The position numbers and the translations under genes were made by a program. Of a stretch of 64,000 nucleotides of DNA, positions 16,433 to 24,563 are shown one piece after another. Source of the DNA: Candidatus Nanopelagicales bacterium (GTDB taxonomy: Bacteria > Actinomycetota > Actinomycetes > S36-B12); contig JAGYJP010000006.1 of NCBI GenBank assembly GCA_018402075.1, positions 1 through 64,000 on the forward strand, read 5' to 3'. The notes below the pieces were generated by a model that saw only the letters and a program-made list of their open reading frames with translations, was not told where the DNA came from and made no database searches. The first letter of the stretch is position 1; every line of letters begins with the position of its first letter.

Positions 16433-17185
16433 ATGGCCGTGGGATCAGCGTCGTCGCTTCCCTCGGCTCTGGGCCGAGAGCTCACCGACAGGCTAATTGA
16501 CCCGATTTACACCGAGTGGTTCCGCACCCAGGTTCATGGCGTTGACAACATTCCCGCTAGCGGACCGGCCCTTGTGGTGGCTAATCATGCAGGCGCATTT
16601 GCCATTGACGGCTTGATCACCATGATGGCCGTGGCCAAGAACACCGAGCGCACTTTGCGCGTCTTAGGCGCTGACTTTCTCTTCCACCTTGGTGTGAACT
16701 CTTTCCTCGATGAACTCGGAGTGCGGCCGGCAACACCGGCCATTGCTCGGGAGCTGCTCGAGGCGGGCGAACTAGTAGGGGTGTGGCCAGAAGGAGTGCG
16801 CGGCGTTGCAAAAACTTTCGATCAACGGTACCGGCTACAAAAATTTGGCCGCGGCGGTTTTGCCCGGATTGCAAGTGAACTCAATGTGCCGGTGGTCCCC
16901 ACCGCCATCATTGGCTCGGAAGAAACCTATCCGCTTGTGGGGAGGGTGTCGGGCCTTCTCAACTGGGCCGGACTTCCGTATTTGCCGGTGACGCCCACTT
17001 TCCCAGCACTGGGTCCGCTGGGGCTCATTCCGTTTCCCGCACGTTGGAGCGTGACATTCGGTGCACCCATGGCACCACCGAGTGATTCATCGATAATTTC
17101 CGCATTTGAATTCACAGACGGTGTCCAAGAAGTATTGCGCCAGATGATCCTGTCCGGGTTGGAACGGCGTGAAAGTATTTTTTGA
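16433..17185 (+). CDS. Lysophospholipid acyltransferase (PlsC-like)
   Basis: A 250-residue acyltransferase that would transfer acyl chains to a lysophospholipid such as 1-acylglycerol-3-phosphate. The catalytic motif reads NHAGAFAIDG (near residue 43); the His-to-Asp spacing is longer than the common HX4D, as in the actinobacterial subgroup. The acceptor motif reads WPEGVRG near 121. It starts 3 bp after bS22. It faces the HAD-IB phosphatase tail to tail, a conserved pairing in actinobacteria. Substrate is inferred only from the family. Confidence 0.88.
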   Translation: MAVGSASSLPSALGRELTDRLIDPIYTEWFRTQVHGVDNIPASGPALVVANHAGAFAIDGLITMMAVAKNTERTLRVLGADFLFHLGVNSFLDELGVRPATPAIARELLEAGELVGVWPEGVRGVAKTFDQRYRLQKFGRGGFARIASELNVPVVPTAIIGSEETYPLVGRVSGLLNWAGLPYLPVTPTFPALGPLGLIPFPARWSVTFGAPMAPPSDSSIISAFEFTDGVQEVLRQMILSGLERRESIF

Positions 17186-17195
17186 TACGTATGTT

Positions 17196-18083
17196 TTAAG
17201 AAAGTATTTGCCGTCGAGCAAGTCGCCCCAATAGATAACCCGCGGCTAAACCCACGGCAATTCCGCTTGCTGCTGAACCCGCGGGCAAGGCATATTCGCG
17301 CGCATGAGCCCGACGACGGAAATCCGCGATATCCCAACCCATTTCTTTGGCGTAGGAGCGCAACTCAGAATCAGGATTAACGGCGGTGGCGTGGCCCACA
17401 CTCGACAACATGGGAATGTCATTGGATGAATCTGAATATGCAGAGCATTGACTTAAATCTAAGCCTTCGCTCACCGCGAGAGCTCGAACAGCCTCCGCTT
17501 TTGCCAGACCATGGAGCGGGTATCCGTCGAGCCGACCGGTGTAAATGCCATTGTGGGTTTCTGCCACAGTGCCTAGCGCCCCGGTCAGGCCCAATCGGCG
17601 CGCCAGAATGTCGGCGAGCTCAACAGGTGTTGCCGTGACCAACCACACTTCTTGGCCGGCATCCAAATGTTTCTGGGCAAGTGCCAAGGAACCTGGAATG
17701 AGTTTGTCCACCATATTTTGATCAAAAACTAATTCACCTAGTCGAGTTAGTTCATCGACATGTCTCCCCTGGACAAATGCCAAAGCCGCCTCAGTGGCTG
17801 CGGCGACATCTTCAGGATCTTCAGAGCCGGAGAGTACAAATTTCAATTGCTTCACACCAAATCCAAAAATTTCCCGGCCACTGAAATATTTCAACTTGGC
17901 CAGCCCGGAAGCGAAGTGGAAAAGGGACGCCCCCCGCATAATCGTGTTGTCGACATCAAAGAACGCAGCGGCCTTAGTAGGGCTTTGTGGGCGACCCCCA
18001 TGTGCCTTGGCCGCCGCGGCAGCACCCGAGCGTCGGTACTTGGAAAGGACATCGCCCGCTGCCTGGATATCCGGTTGTGCCAT
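17196..18083 (-). CDS. HAD-IB family phosphatase
   Basis: A 295-residue SerB-like phosphatase: nucleophile motif FFDVDNTIMRG near residue 40, motif II VTATP near 149, motif III/IV YSDSSNDIPML near 216. The C-terminal 25 residues are hydrophobic and Gly/Ala-rich, suggesting a membrane tail. Family members beside PlsC-like acyltransferases may act on phosphoserine or phosphatidyl intermediates; the substrate is not decided. The start is supported by TACTCT exactly 6 nt upstream on the minus strand. Confidence 0.88.
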   Translation of the reverse strand: MAQPDIQAAGDVLSKYRRSGAAAAAKAHGGRPQSPTKAAAFFDVDNTIMRGASLFHFASGLAKLKYFSGREIFGFGVKQLKFVLSGSEDPEDVAAATEAALAFVQGRHVDELTRLGELVFDQNMVDKLIPGSLALAQKHLDAGQEVWLVTATPVELADILARRLGLTGALGTVAETHNGIYTGRLDGYPLHGLAKAEAVRALAVSEGLDLSQCSAYSDSSNDIPMLSSVGHATAVNPDSELRSYAKEMGWDIADFRRRAHAREYALPAGSAASGIAVGLAAGYLLGRLARRQILS

Positions 18084-18089
18084 GGAGGC

Positions 18090-18095
18090 AGAGTA
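18090..18095 (-). promoter_or_regulatory. -10 box of a leaderless promoter (HAD-IB)
   Basis: On the minus strand TACTCT ends 6 nt before the ATG at 18083. Confidence 0.6.
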
Positions 18096-18144
18096 CCCAA
18101 CTCATTAACCTGCCGAGAGTGCTTCTGTTCTGAACCCAATGTGT

Positions 18145-18150
18145 CAGACT
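18145..18150 (+). promoter_or_regulatory. -10-like box of a leaderless promoter (acyl-CoA ligase)
   Basis: CAGACT ends 6 nt before the GTG at 18157, so that GTG rather than the upstream ATG 18139 is the likely start. The same hexamer and spacing precede ubiE. Confidence 0.5.
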
Positions 18151-18156
18151 CAGGGG

Positions 18157-19728
18157 GTGAGTTCCTCGATCCACGTGACATCGGTCTCGGATTACCTCAG
18201 CATCTCTGCTGCCCGTGACCCCCAACGGGTTGCCCTGGTTGATCCAGTCACAGGGGAGCGGCTGACCTATTCGGAATTCGATGAACGGGTGACCTCGACC
18301 GCACAGGTCCTGATCGATCGAGGACTGCTTTCTGCTCGCGTCGGTGACCGCGTTGCCCTGTTGCTGGGAAACTCCATTGATTTCGCCCTGACCTACTTTG
18401 CGGTGATCCGTGCCGGATTGGTTGCGGTTCCTCTCAACCCCGGTTACACGGTGACAGAACTCACCCAGATCTTGGAACAATGTGATGCCCACCTGTTAAT
18501 TGTGGATTCTGCAACAGGTGATCTGGGGGAGAGCGCTGCAGGTGATTCCTGCACCGTTGTTTTCTGCGATGAAGTTGTGTCCGAACGCGAAAGTTTGCGC
18601 GGACTGTTGAAGCAGTCCCTGCGATCACTTGTTCGTTTTAAGGCACCCACAGGCATCGCATTCCCGCGCGTTGTCCCCGACGATCTTGCCCTATTGCTTT
18701 TCACCTCGGGCTCGGATGGCGCACCCAAGGGAGTCATGCTCACCCATGGCAATCTGGTGAGCAATGTCCAAGCATTAGCCGACCTGCGCAACCCCCCAAC
18801 GGTGAGTGCTGAAGATACGGTGCTCGCGGTGCTTCCTCTTTTCCATGTATATGGTCTGAACACCGTGTTGACCCTGGCGATTTCAGCAGGTGCAGGTGTC
18901 GTTGTCTTGGATCACTTTGATCCGGTGGATTCCCTCGAGGTGATCGCACGCGAACATGTCACGACAGTTGCAGGCGCACCCGCCATGTATCTGATGTGGT
19001 CGCGGGTCCCATCGGTGCGTGAGGCCATGCGCCCTGTGCGCATGCTCTCCAGTGGCGGAGCACCATTGCCCCCGGAAGTATTTACGCGATTTGAAGAACT
19101 CACTGGCATGCGCATATATGAGGGCTATGGCATGACCGAAACCTCACCGGTCATTACTTCCACGGTCGTGGATGGCCGAGCAATTCCCGGGAGTGTGGGT
19201 TTGCCTATTCCCAGAACCGAGATCAAAATCATGGCGGACTCGGGCGAAGAAGCAGAGCATGGTGATCCCGGTGAAATTTGGGTGCGCGGTCCGGGTGTAT
19301 TCCGCGGTTATTGGCCGGATCACTCCAATGGCCCAGATTCCAATGGTTGGTTTGGTACGGGTGACATTGGATTACTTGACGAAAGTGGCGCATTGCGATT
19401 GGTGGATCGCCGACGCGAATTGATCATCGTGAATGGCTTTAATGTGTTCCCTCGCGAAGTGGAAATTGTCTTAGAAGGAATTGACGGAGTTGCGGAAGCT
19501 GCGGTGCTCGGTCGCCAGGATCCCGAAACCGGTGAAGCTGTCACCGCACTTGTGGTGTTGGGATCTGGGTCATCCTTGACCACTGAGGAAATAATTGAAT
19601 TGGCCGCTCGGTCACTTGCTCGGTTTAAGTGCCCCCAAGAAATTCGAATTGTGGAAAGCCTTCCGCGATCGGCAACCGGCAAAATTGCCAAGGGCCGGTT
19701 GCGCGAGGTCTACGAACTCGATCTGTAG
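18157..19728 (+). CDS. Acyl-CoA ligase (FadD-type, AMP-binding)
   Basis: A 523-residue adenylate-forming enzyme that activates carboxylic acids, probably fatty acids, to CoA thioesters. Motifs: P-loop LFTSGSDGAPKGVMLTHGN, YGMTETSPV, GWFGTGDIG and the C-terminal catalytic Lys motif LPRSATGKIAKG. Start chosen at GTG 18157 from the -10 spacing. The glutaredoxin-like gene follows 5 bp after the stop. Chain-length specificity cannot be read. Confidence 0.9.
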   Translation: MSSSIHVTSVSDYLSISAARDPQRVALVDPVTGERLTYSEFDERVTSTAQVLIDRGLLSARVGDRVALLLGNSIDFALTYFAVIRAGLVAVPLNPGYTVTELTQILEQCDAHLLIVDSATGDLGESAAGDSCTVVFCDEVVSERESLRGLLKQSLRSLVRFKAPTGIAFPRVVPDDLALLLFTSGSDGAPKGVMLTHGNLVSNVQALADLRNPPTVSAEDTVLAVLPLFHVYGLNTVLTLAISAGAGVVVLDHFDPVDSLEVIAREHVTTVAGAPAMYLMWSRVPSVREAMRPVRMLSSGGAPLPPEVFTRFEELTGMRIYEGYGMTETSPVITSTVVDGRAIPGSVGLPIPRTEIKIMADSGEEAEHGDPGEIWVRGPGVFRGYWPDHSNGPDSNGWFGTGDIGLLDESGALRLVDRRRELIIVNGFNVFPREVEIVLEGIDGVAEAAVLGRQDPETGEAVTALVVLGSGSSLTTEEIIELAARSLARFKCPQEIRIVESLPRSATGKIAKGRLREVYELDL

Positions 19729-19733
19729 CCGAC

Positions 19734-19970
19734 ATGGTGGTTGAACTCATTGGGCGGCAAGGGTGCCACCTGTGCGCCGACGCCGAGGACGTCGTGGCCT
19801 CCGTGTGCGCTGAGGCGGGCTTGAGCTACACGGTTCTCTCGATAGACGACAACCCAGATCTCGCTGATTTGTATTGGGAGCGGATTCCCGTGCTGTTAAT
19901 TGATGGTGAAGTCTTTGACTTCTGGCGGGTGAACGAAATACGGCTGCGGGAGAAACTCCTGCCCGCATAA
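19734..19970 (+). CDS. Glutaredoxin-like protein (DUF836)
   Basis: A 78-residue thioredoxin-fold protein with the redox motif GCHLCADAEDV at about residues 9-19 and the cis-Pro motif RIPVLLIDGEV at about 50-60. It resembles the DUF836 glutaredoxin family found just upstream of rex/hemA in actinobacteria (Rv0508 position, as far as I recall). Start placed at the ATG 5 bp after the ligase stop; longer frames upstream overlap the ligase and carry no homology. Confidence 0.88.
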   Translation: MVVELIGRQGCHLCADAEDVVASVCAEAGLSYTVLSIDDNPDLADLYWERIPVLLIDGEVFDFWRVNEIRLREKLLPA

Positions 19971-19979
19971 TCCGATAAA

Positions 19980-19995
19980 CGGACGAACACGTCCG
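19980..19995 (+). terminator. Hairpin after the glutaredoxin gene
   Basis: CGGACG-AACA-CGTCCG, a 6-bp perfect stem 9 bp after the stop, followed by GTAATATTT. A weak intrinsic terminator candidate in front of rex. Confidence 0.45.
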
Positions 19996-20093
19996 GTAAT
20001 ATTTGGAATGTTCCCATGTGCATCAATAGAGTACGCGCGTTACATGCTGCATGTTTCATACGTTCCATAAATTTTCCTTAGCCCTATTACCCA

Positions 20094-20822
20094 ATGTCTA
20101 TCGAGGTACATCAGACCGTGACACTTCCCACCCGCAAATCGGGGTCAATACCGGGCGCCACCGTGGCTCGTCTACCCGTCTATCACCGAGTACTTGCATC
20201 TTTGGCCACCGATGGCGTGATCACCGTGTCCAGTGAGGAACTTGCCGCCGCATGTGGTGTGACATCTGCCAAACTTCGTAAGGATCTCTCCCACCTCGGT
20301 TCCTATGGCACCCGTGGAGTCGGATACGACGTCACTTTCTTGACCTACCAAATTGCCCGCGAACTAGGAATCACCAAGTCACGTGGATTGGTGATCATTG
20401 GCATGGGAAATCTGGGACGCGCACTTGCCTCCTATCGGGCATTTGCTGAACGGGGATTCCATGTTGTTGCAGTCCTTGACCGCGACCCCGAAATCATTGG
20501 GACTCAGATCCGTGTGGGTGCCAACACTCTTAGCGTCCTTCCGGTCTCGGAACTTGGTTCTGTAATTGCCGGTTCTGATGCTCAAATCGGTGTGATCACC
20601 ACGCCTGCTGAAGCAGCTCAGGAGATCGCGGACCACATGGTGGCTGCGGGATTGATCAGCATTTTGAATTTTGCTCCCATGGTGTTGAACGTTCCGGAAT
20701 CGGTAGAAGTTCGCAAGGTGGATCTTGCCGTGGAACTCCAAATACTCGCATTCCATGAACACCTGCAAAATCAAAAAGATGAACAAGGCATACCGCCCTT
20801 ACTTAAGGCTGGTATCGCATGA
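20094..20822 (+). CDS. rex: Redox-sensing repressor Rex
   Basis: A 242-residue NADH/NAD+ sensor that represses respiratory genes until NADH rises. The winged helix with SAKLRKDLSHLGSYGTRGVGY lies at about 61-81, the Rossmann motif GMGNLGRALASY near 104 and the domain-swapped C-terminal helix after 215. A good Rex-type operator lies upstream of nuoA at 37394 in this window. None is evident in front of rex itself. The 123-bp upstream gap holds a weak hairpin. Overlaps hemD by 4 bp, where hemA would normally follow. Confidence 0.95.
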   Translation: MSIEVHQTVTLPTRKSGSIPGATVARLPVYHRVLASLATDGVITVSSEELAAACGVTSAKLRKDLSHLGSYGTRGVGYDVTFLTYQIARELGITKSRGLVIIGMGNLGRALASYRAFAERGFHVVAVLDRDPEIIGTQIRVGANTLSVLPVSELGSVIAGSDAQIGVITTPAEAAQEIADHMVAAGLISILNFAPMVLNVPESVEVRKVDLAVELQILAFHEHLQNQKDEQGIPPLLKAGIA

Positions 20823-22579
20823 GTGAGTCACCAAAACAGTCCGCAAAAACATCTATAAAGGCAGAAACTGTGAGCACACCCACCAAGAAGGCTCCCTCCT
20901 CTAAGGAATCCGCGAGTAAGCCAATTGTCAAGAAGGCTGTCACGGCTGTTCCCAATATCGCGGCCGTAGATGTTCAACCCACCCCGCCGCGCAAGAAGCC
21001 CACAATTGGCACCATCGTCTTTGTTGCAACGGGCCCCGGTGACCCGGAACTCTTGACGGTGCGTTCGGTCGCCATGTTGCAAAAGGCCGGTGCGGTGATC
21101 GCTGATATTGCCGCGGTCGGTATCGCTGAGGCACATGTCGCTATTGAAAAAATCGTTGTCGCCATTGATGCTGAAGAAAATGCACTTGATCCCGCAGACA
21201 CTGCCAAGTTGGCGCTTGAGCATGCCCGCGAACACGAACTCGTGGTGCGTCTGGTCGTGGGAGATCCGATTGTGCAAGGCACTTTGGTTCCGGAGATCTC
21301 CATCCTTCGTCGATCACACGCTCACTTTGAGATTGTTCCAGGAGTCAGCGAGATCTCTGGCATACCCGCATTCGCTGGATTCAATCTGACAGGCGGCAGG
21401 GCTACGGAAGTTCGCATCCTTGATGCACAGGACAGCACCATTCCTTGGGATCAATTGGGTGACCCACGTGCAACACTCGTTTTCCCACAGGGTGGTGACA
21501 GCGCCGTCACGATTGCAGACTCGCTCATCAAGGCAGGGCGCGATCCAGAGACGCCGATTGCCATCACTCGTCACGGCAGCACGGTGGACCAACGCACCAC
21601 GGTGGCAACACTGGGAACAATCGCTGGCGTTCTGAAGTCTGCTAAAGAGACGGGTCCGGGATTTGTTGTTGTCGGTGAAGTAATTGACCAACGTGAAAAG
21701 TACAACTGGTTTGAAAAGAAGGAACTTGTTGGTTGGCGAGTACTGATTCCGCGTACCCAAGACAACACCGCGGAAATGATTCGGGTGTTGCGGGCCCATG
21801 GTGCTATTCCCAAAGAAGTTGCCACCATCTCGGTTGAGCCTCCGCGCACACCGCAGCAAATGGATCGCGCTGTGAACGGACTTGTTACCGGACGTTACGC
21901 ATGGGTGGGCTTTACATCCGTTAACGCCGTTCGCTCGATTCGGGAAAAGCTTGAAGAGTATGGCCTAGACGCCCGTTCATTCTCCGGATTGAAGGTCGCA
22001 GCAGTCGGTGCGGCGACAGTCGATGCTCTGATCGAGTTTGGTGTCAAACCTGATTTGATTCCAGACGGTGATCAAAACACTGCGGCATTGACCGAAGAGT
22101 GGCCGCCTTATGACTCGCTGATGGATCCCATTAACCGAGTGTTCCTACCTCGGGCAGATATCTCCACCGATACCTTGGTAGCTGGTCTTACCGATTTGGG
22201 TTGGGAAGTGGAAGACATCACGGCATTCCGTACCGTGCGTGCAGCTCCACCCCCCGCCGAGACCCGCGAGGCAATTAAGACAGGTGGCTTTGACGCTGTT
22301 CTGTTTACTTCCAGCAGCACCGTGCGCAACTTGGTGGGAATTGCTGGAAAGCCACATGCAACAACGGTTGTCGCGTGCATTGGACCACAGACGGCAAAAA
22401 CAGCACTCGAACATGGTTTGCGTGTTGATGTTCTGGCGGAAATTAATACACCGTTAGCACTTGTCGATGCACTCTCTGTCTACGCAGAGAAACTGCGGGA
22501 TTCATCCTTAGAATCGGGCGAAAGCTCTTGGCGTCCAAGTCGAAAGCGTCCCGTGGCACGGCGCAAAGCAAGTAAGTAG
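20819..22579 (+). CDS. hemD: HemD fusion: methyltransferase-like domain + uroporphyrinogen-III synthase
   Basis: A 586-residue protein of the actinobacterial HemD type. Order: a Lys/Ala/Ser-rich N-terminal tail (1-60), a SUMT/CobA-like domain (about 62-300; ATGPGDPELLT kept, the usual GGDPFVFGRG loop degenerate as VVGDPIVQG), then uroporphyrinogen-III synthase (about 310-560; FTSVNAVRSI, FLPRADISTDTL, FTSSSTVRNLVGIAG). HemD closes hydroxymethylbilane to uroporphyrinogen III. HemA and hemC, which normally lie between rex and hemD, and hemB and hemL, which normally follow, are missing from this locus. Rex overlaps by 4 bp and the next gene starts 6 bp after the stop, so the deletion joints look clean. 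Confidence 0.92.
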   Translation: MSESPKQSAKTSIKAETVSTPTKKAPSSKESASKPIVKKAVTAVPNIAAVDVQPTPPRKKPTIGTIVFVATGPGDPELLTVRSVAMLQKAGAVIADIAAVGIAEAHVAIEKIVVAIDAEENALDPADTAKLALEHAREHELVVRLVVGDPIVQGTLVPEISILRRSHAHFEIVPGVSEISGIPAFAGFNLTGGRATEVRILDAQDSTIPWDQLGDPRATLVFPQGGDSAVTIADSLIKAGRDPETPIAITRHGSTVDQRTTVATLGTIAGVLKSAKETGPGFVVVGEVIDQREKYNWFEKKELVGWRVLIPRTQDNTAEMIRVLRAHGAIPKEVATISVEPPRTPQQMDRAVNGLVTGRYAWVGFTSVNAVRSIREKLEEYGLDARSFSGLKVAAVGAATVDALIEFGVKPDLIPDGDQNTAALTEEWPPYDSLMDPINRVFLPRADISTDTLVAGLTDLGWEVEDITAFRTVRAAPPPAETREAIKTGGFDAVLFTSSSTVRNLVGIAGKPHATTVVACIGPQTAKTALEHGLRVDVLAEINTPLALVDALSVYAEKLRDSSLESGESSWRPSRKRPVARRKASK

Positions 22580-22585
22580 CCCACC

Positions 22586-23236
22586 GTGGCCAAGAATTCC
22601 GATCACACAACCGTTCACCTGCTCCGTCACGGTGAGGTCTACAACCCCGAGGGGGTCCTTTATGGGCGATTGCCGGGTTATGTTCTGAGTGATCTTGGTC
22701 ACGAAATGGCAGAGCGGGCAGCTGTGGCACTTGCCAATCGCGATATTGCGACCGTGATTTCCTCTCCCATGGAGCGAGCACAACAGACCGCAACACCTAT
22801 AGCTGGGCGCCACAAACTCGACATTGTCACCGACACCGATCTCATTGAGGCAGACAATGTCTTTGAGGGTAAACGCGTGAGTGTGGGCGATGGCGTTCTG
22901 AAACAGCCACAAGCATGGCGGCACCTCTGGAATCCGTTCACACCCTCATGGGGAGAGCCGTACCAGGTGGTGGCCGAGCGCATGCAACGGGCAATTGATA
23001 CCGCCCGGTTAGGAGCCCCTGGTCGTGAATCTGTTCTGGTCAGTCACCAGTTGCCGATTTGGATTTCTCGACTCAATGCGGAGAATCGCAGGCTGTGGCA
23101 CGACCCGCGGTCGCGGCAATGCACCCTGGCATCGATTACCTCGTTGACCTATCAAGACGATGACCTCGTGGCCATCACCTACACCGAACCATCAAGGGAC
23201 CTACTGGAAAAGGCGAGCAAGATCGCTGGCGCTTAA
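22586..23236 (+). CDS. Histidine phosphatase family protein
   Basis: A 216-residue phosphoglycerate-mutase-like phosphatase. The catalytic LLRHGEVYNPEGVLYGR motif is at about 11-27 and the second catalytic His lies in VLVSHQLPIW near 150. Such a gene conventionally sits between hemL and the resA-ccdA-resB-ccsA genes in actinobacteria; here it directly follows hemD. Despite the family name it is probably not the glycolytic mutase. Substrate unknown. GTG start. Confidence 0.85.
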   Translation: MAKNSDHTTVHLLRHGEVYNPEGVLYGRLPGYVLSDLGHEMAERAAVALANRDIATVISSPMERAQQTATPIAGRHKLDIVTDTDLIEADNVFEGKRVSVGDGVLKQPQAWRHLWNPFTPSWGEPYQVVAERMQRAIDTARLGAPGRESVLVSHQLPIWISRLNAENRRLWHDPRSRQCTLASITSLTYQDDDLVAITYTEPSRDLLEKASKIAGA

Positions 23237-23239
23237 CAT
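23234..23239 (+). promoter_or_regulatory. -10 box of a leaderless promoter (resA-ccsA unit)
   Basis: TAACAT overlaps the end of the upstream phosphatase gene (its TAA stop) and ends 6 nt before the ATG of resA at 23246. The cytochrome c maturation genes may therefore have their own promoter. Confidence 0.55.
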
Positions 23240-23245
23240 GGTGGC

Positions 23246-23827
23246 ATGCGCTCATTTCTAGCCCGAATTACGGTATCCGTGGGCGCAGCAGTGCTAGTTC
23301 TCAGTGGTTGCTCCTCTGATCCAGCCACCGATGCAGGGTTCGTCTCCGGCGATGGATCCGTCACAATTCTTGATCCGGCGGCCCGCACGCTCGCGCCCGA
23401 AGTCAACGGCCTTGACCTAGATGGCAATTCATTGAGCACCGCAGATTTCCCCGGAGACATCATTGTCTTGAACGTATGGGCCTCCTGGTGTGCACCGTGC
23501 CGAGCGGAAGCACCAGCCTTAGAAGAAGTTGCCGTTGAATACGCGAATCAAGGTGTGCAACTTATTGGGCTCAACACCCGAGACTCAGAAGCATCGGCCA
23601 AAAACTTTATTCAAAATTACGGTGTGAGCTTTCCATCGATAGTCGATACCGATGGTCGATTGCAATTGCTCTTTAATGACACGTTACCTCCGCAGGCAAT
23701 TCCTTCCACGATCGTGATTGATCGCAATGGGATGGTGGCAGCACGTGCACTCGGTGCCGTCGACGCTTCAACCCTGGGCGGAATCATTGACCAGCTCGCT
23801 CAAGAAAGCGCATCAACCAATGGGTGA
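23246..23827 (+). CDS. resA: Thiol-disulfide oxidoreductase ResA/TlpA-like lipoprotein
   Basis: A 193-residue extracytoplasmic thioredoxin-fold protein. N-terminal lipoprotein signal with lipobox LSGC (Cys near residue 22), active site WASWCAPCRAEAP near 78-90, cis-Pro region PPQAIPSTIVID. In system II it reduces the CXXCH cysteines of apocytochrome c before heme attachment. First gene of the four-gene Ccs unit; it overlaps ccdA by 8 bp. Confidence 0.92.
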   Translation: MRSFLARITVSVGAAVLVLSGCSSDPATDAGFVSGDGSVTILDPAARTLAPEVNGLDLDGNSLSTADFPGDIIVLNVWASWCAPCRAEAPALEEVAVEYANQGVQLIGLNTRDSEASAKNFIQNYGVSFPSIVDTDGRLQLLFNDTLPPQAIPSTIVIDRNGMVAARALGAVDASTLGGIIDQLAQESASTNG

Positions 23828-24563
23828 CATCGGCTCCATCATTACGAGTGGGTCACTCCTCTTTGCTCTTCCCATTGCATTCGCCGCCGGGATTGTTGCT
23901 TTTCTGAGTCCGTGTGTCCTTCCACTCGCACCCGGATATATCAGCTACATCACCGGGCTCACCGGAGCAGAACTCTCCGAGGGCAAGAAGGGACGAGTAC
24001 TTGCCGGGAGTTTGCTATTTGTTCTTGGGTTCAGCGTGGTGTTTGTTTCGTATGGAGCATTCTTCGGCGGAATCGGTTCGGTCCTATTGGAATATGCCGA
24101 CTGGATCAATCGAGTTCTCGGCGTCATTGTGATCATCATGGGTCTGGCGTTCATGGGTGTCATTCCCGGTCTACAGCGCGAGTATCGATTTCATCAAGTA
24201 CCCAAATGGGGGGTCGCGGGTGCACCACTTCTGGGCGTGGCCTTTGGCATTGGCTGGTCACCGTGCATTGGACCCACACTCACCGCGGTGCAGAGCCTGG
24301 CATTCTCCGAAGCAAGTGCGGCCCGAGGCGCACTGCTCTCGCTGGTGTACTCCTTTGGTCTCGGACTGCCATTCATTTTGCTCGCATTGCTCTTTACTCG
24401 CGCTGCCGGCGCAATTAAGTTCCTGCGCCGACACAACCTGCTGATCATGCGTATCGGTGGTGCCATGCTGGTCCTTGTGGGCGTACTTCTTGTCACGGGC
24501 TGGTGGACAGACTTCACCATTTGGTTGCGCGTGACCCTTCCCGGATTTGAAACGGCTCTGTAA
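23820..24563 (+). CDS. ccdA: Cytochrome c biogenesis protein CcdA
   Basis: A 247-residue, six-helix membrane protein that passes electrons from cytoplasmic thioredoxin to ResA. The redox Cys pair is visible in LSPCVLPLAPGY (helix 1) and WSPCIGPT (helix 4). Start placed at ATG 23820, which lies inside the end of resA; the longer frame upstream is antisense-like and hydrophilic. Cotranscribed with resA, resB and ccsA. Confidence 0.93.
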   Translation: MGDIGSIITSGSLLFALPIAFAAGIVAFLSPCVLPLAPGYISYITGLTGAELSEGKKGRVLAGSLLFVLGFSVVFVSYGAFFGGIGSVLLEYADWINRVLGVIVIIMGLAFMGVIPGLQREYRFHQVPKWGVAGAPLLGVAFGIGWSPCIGPTLTAVQSLAFSEASAARGALLSLVYSFGLGLPFILLALLFTRAAGAIKFLRRHNLLIMRIGGAMLVLVGVLLVTGWWTDFTIWLRVTLPGFETAL

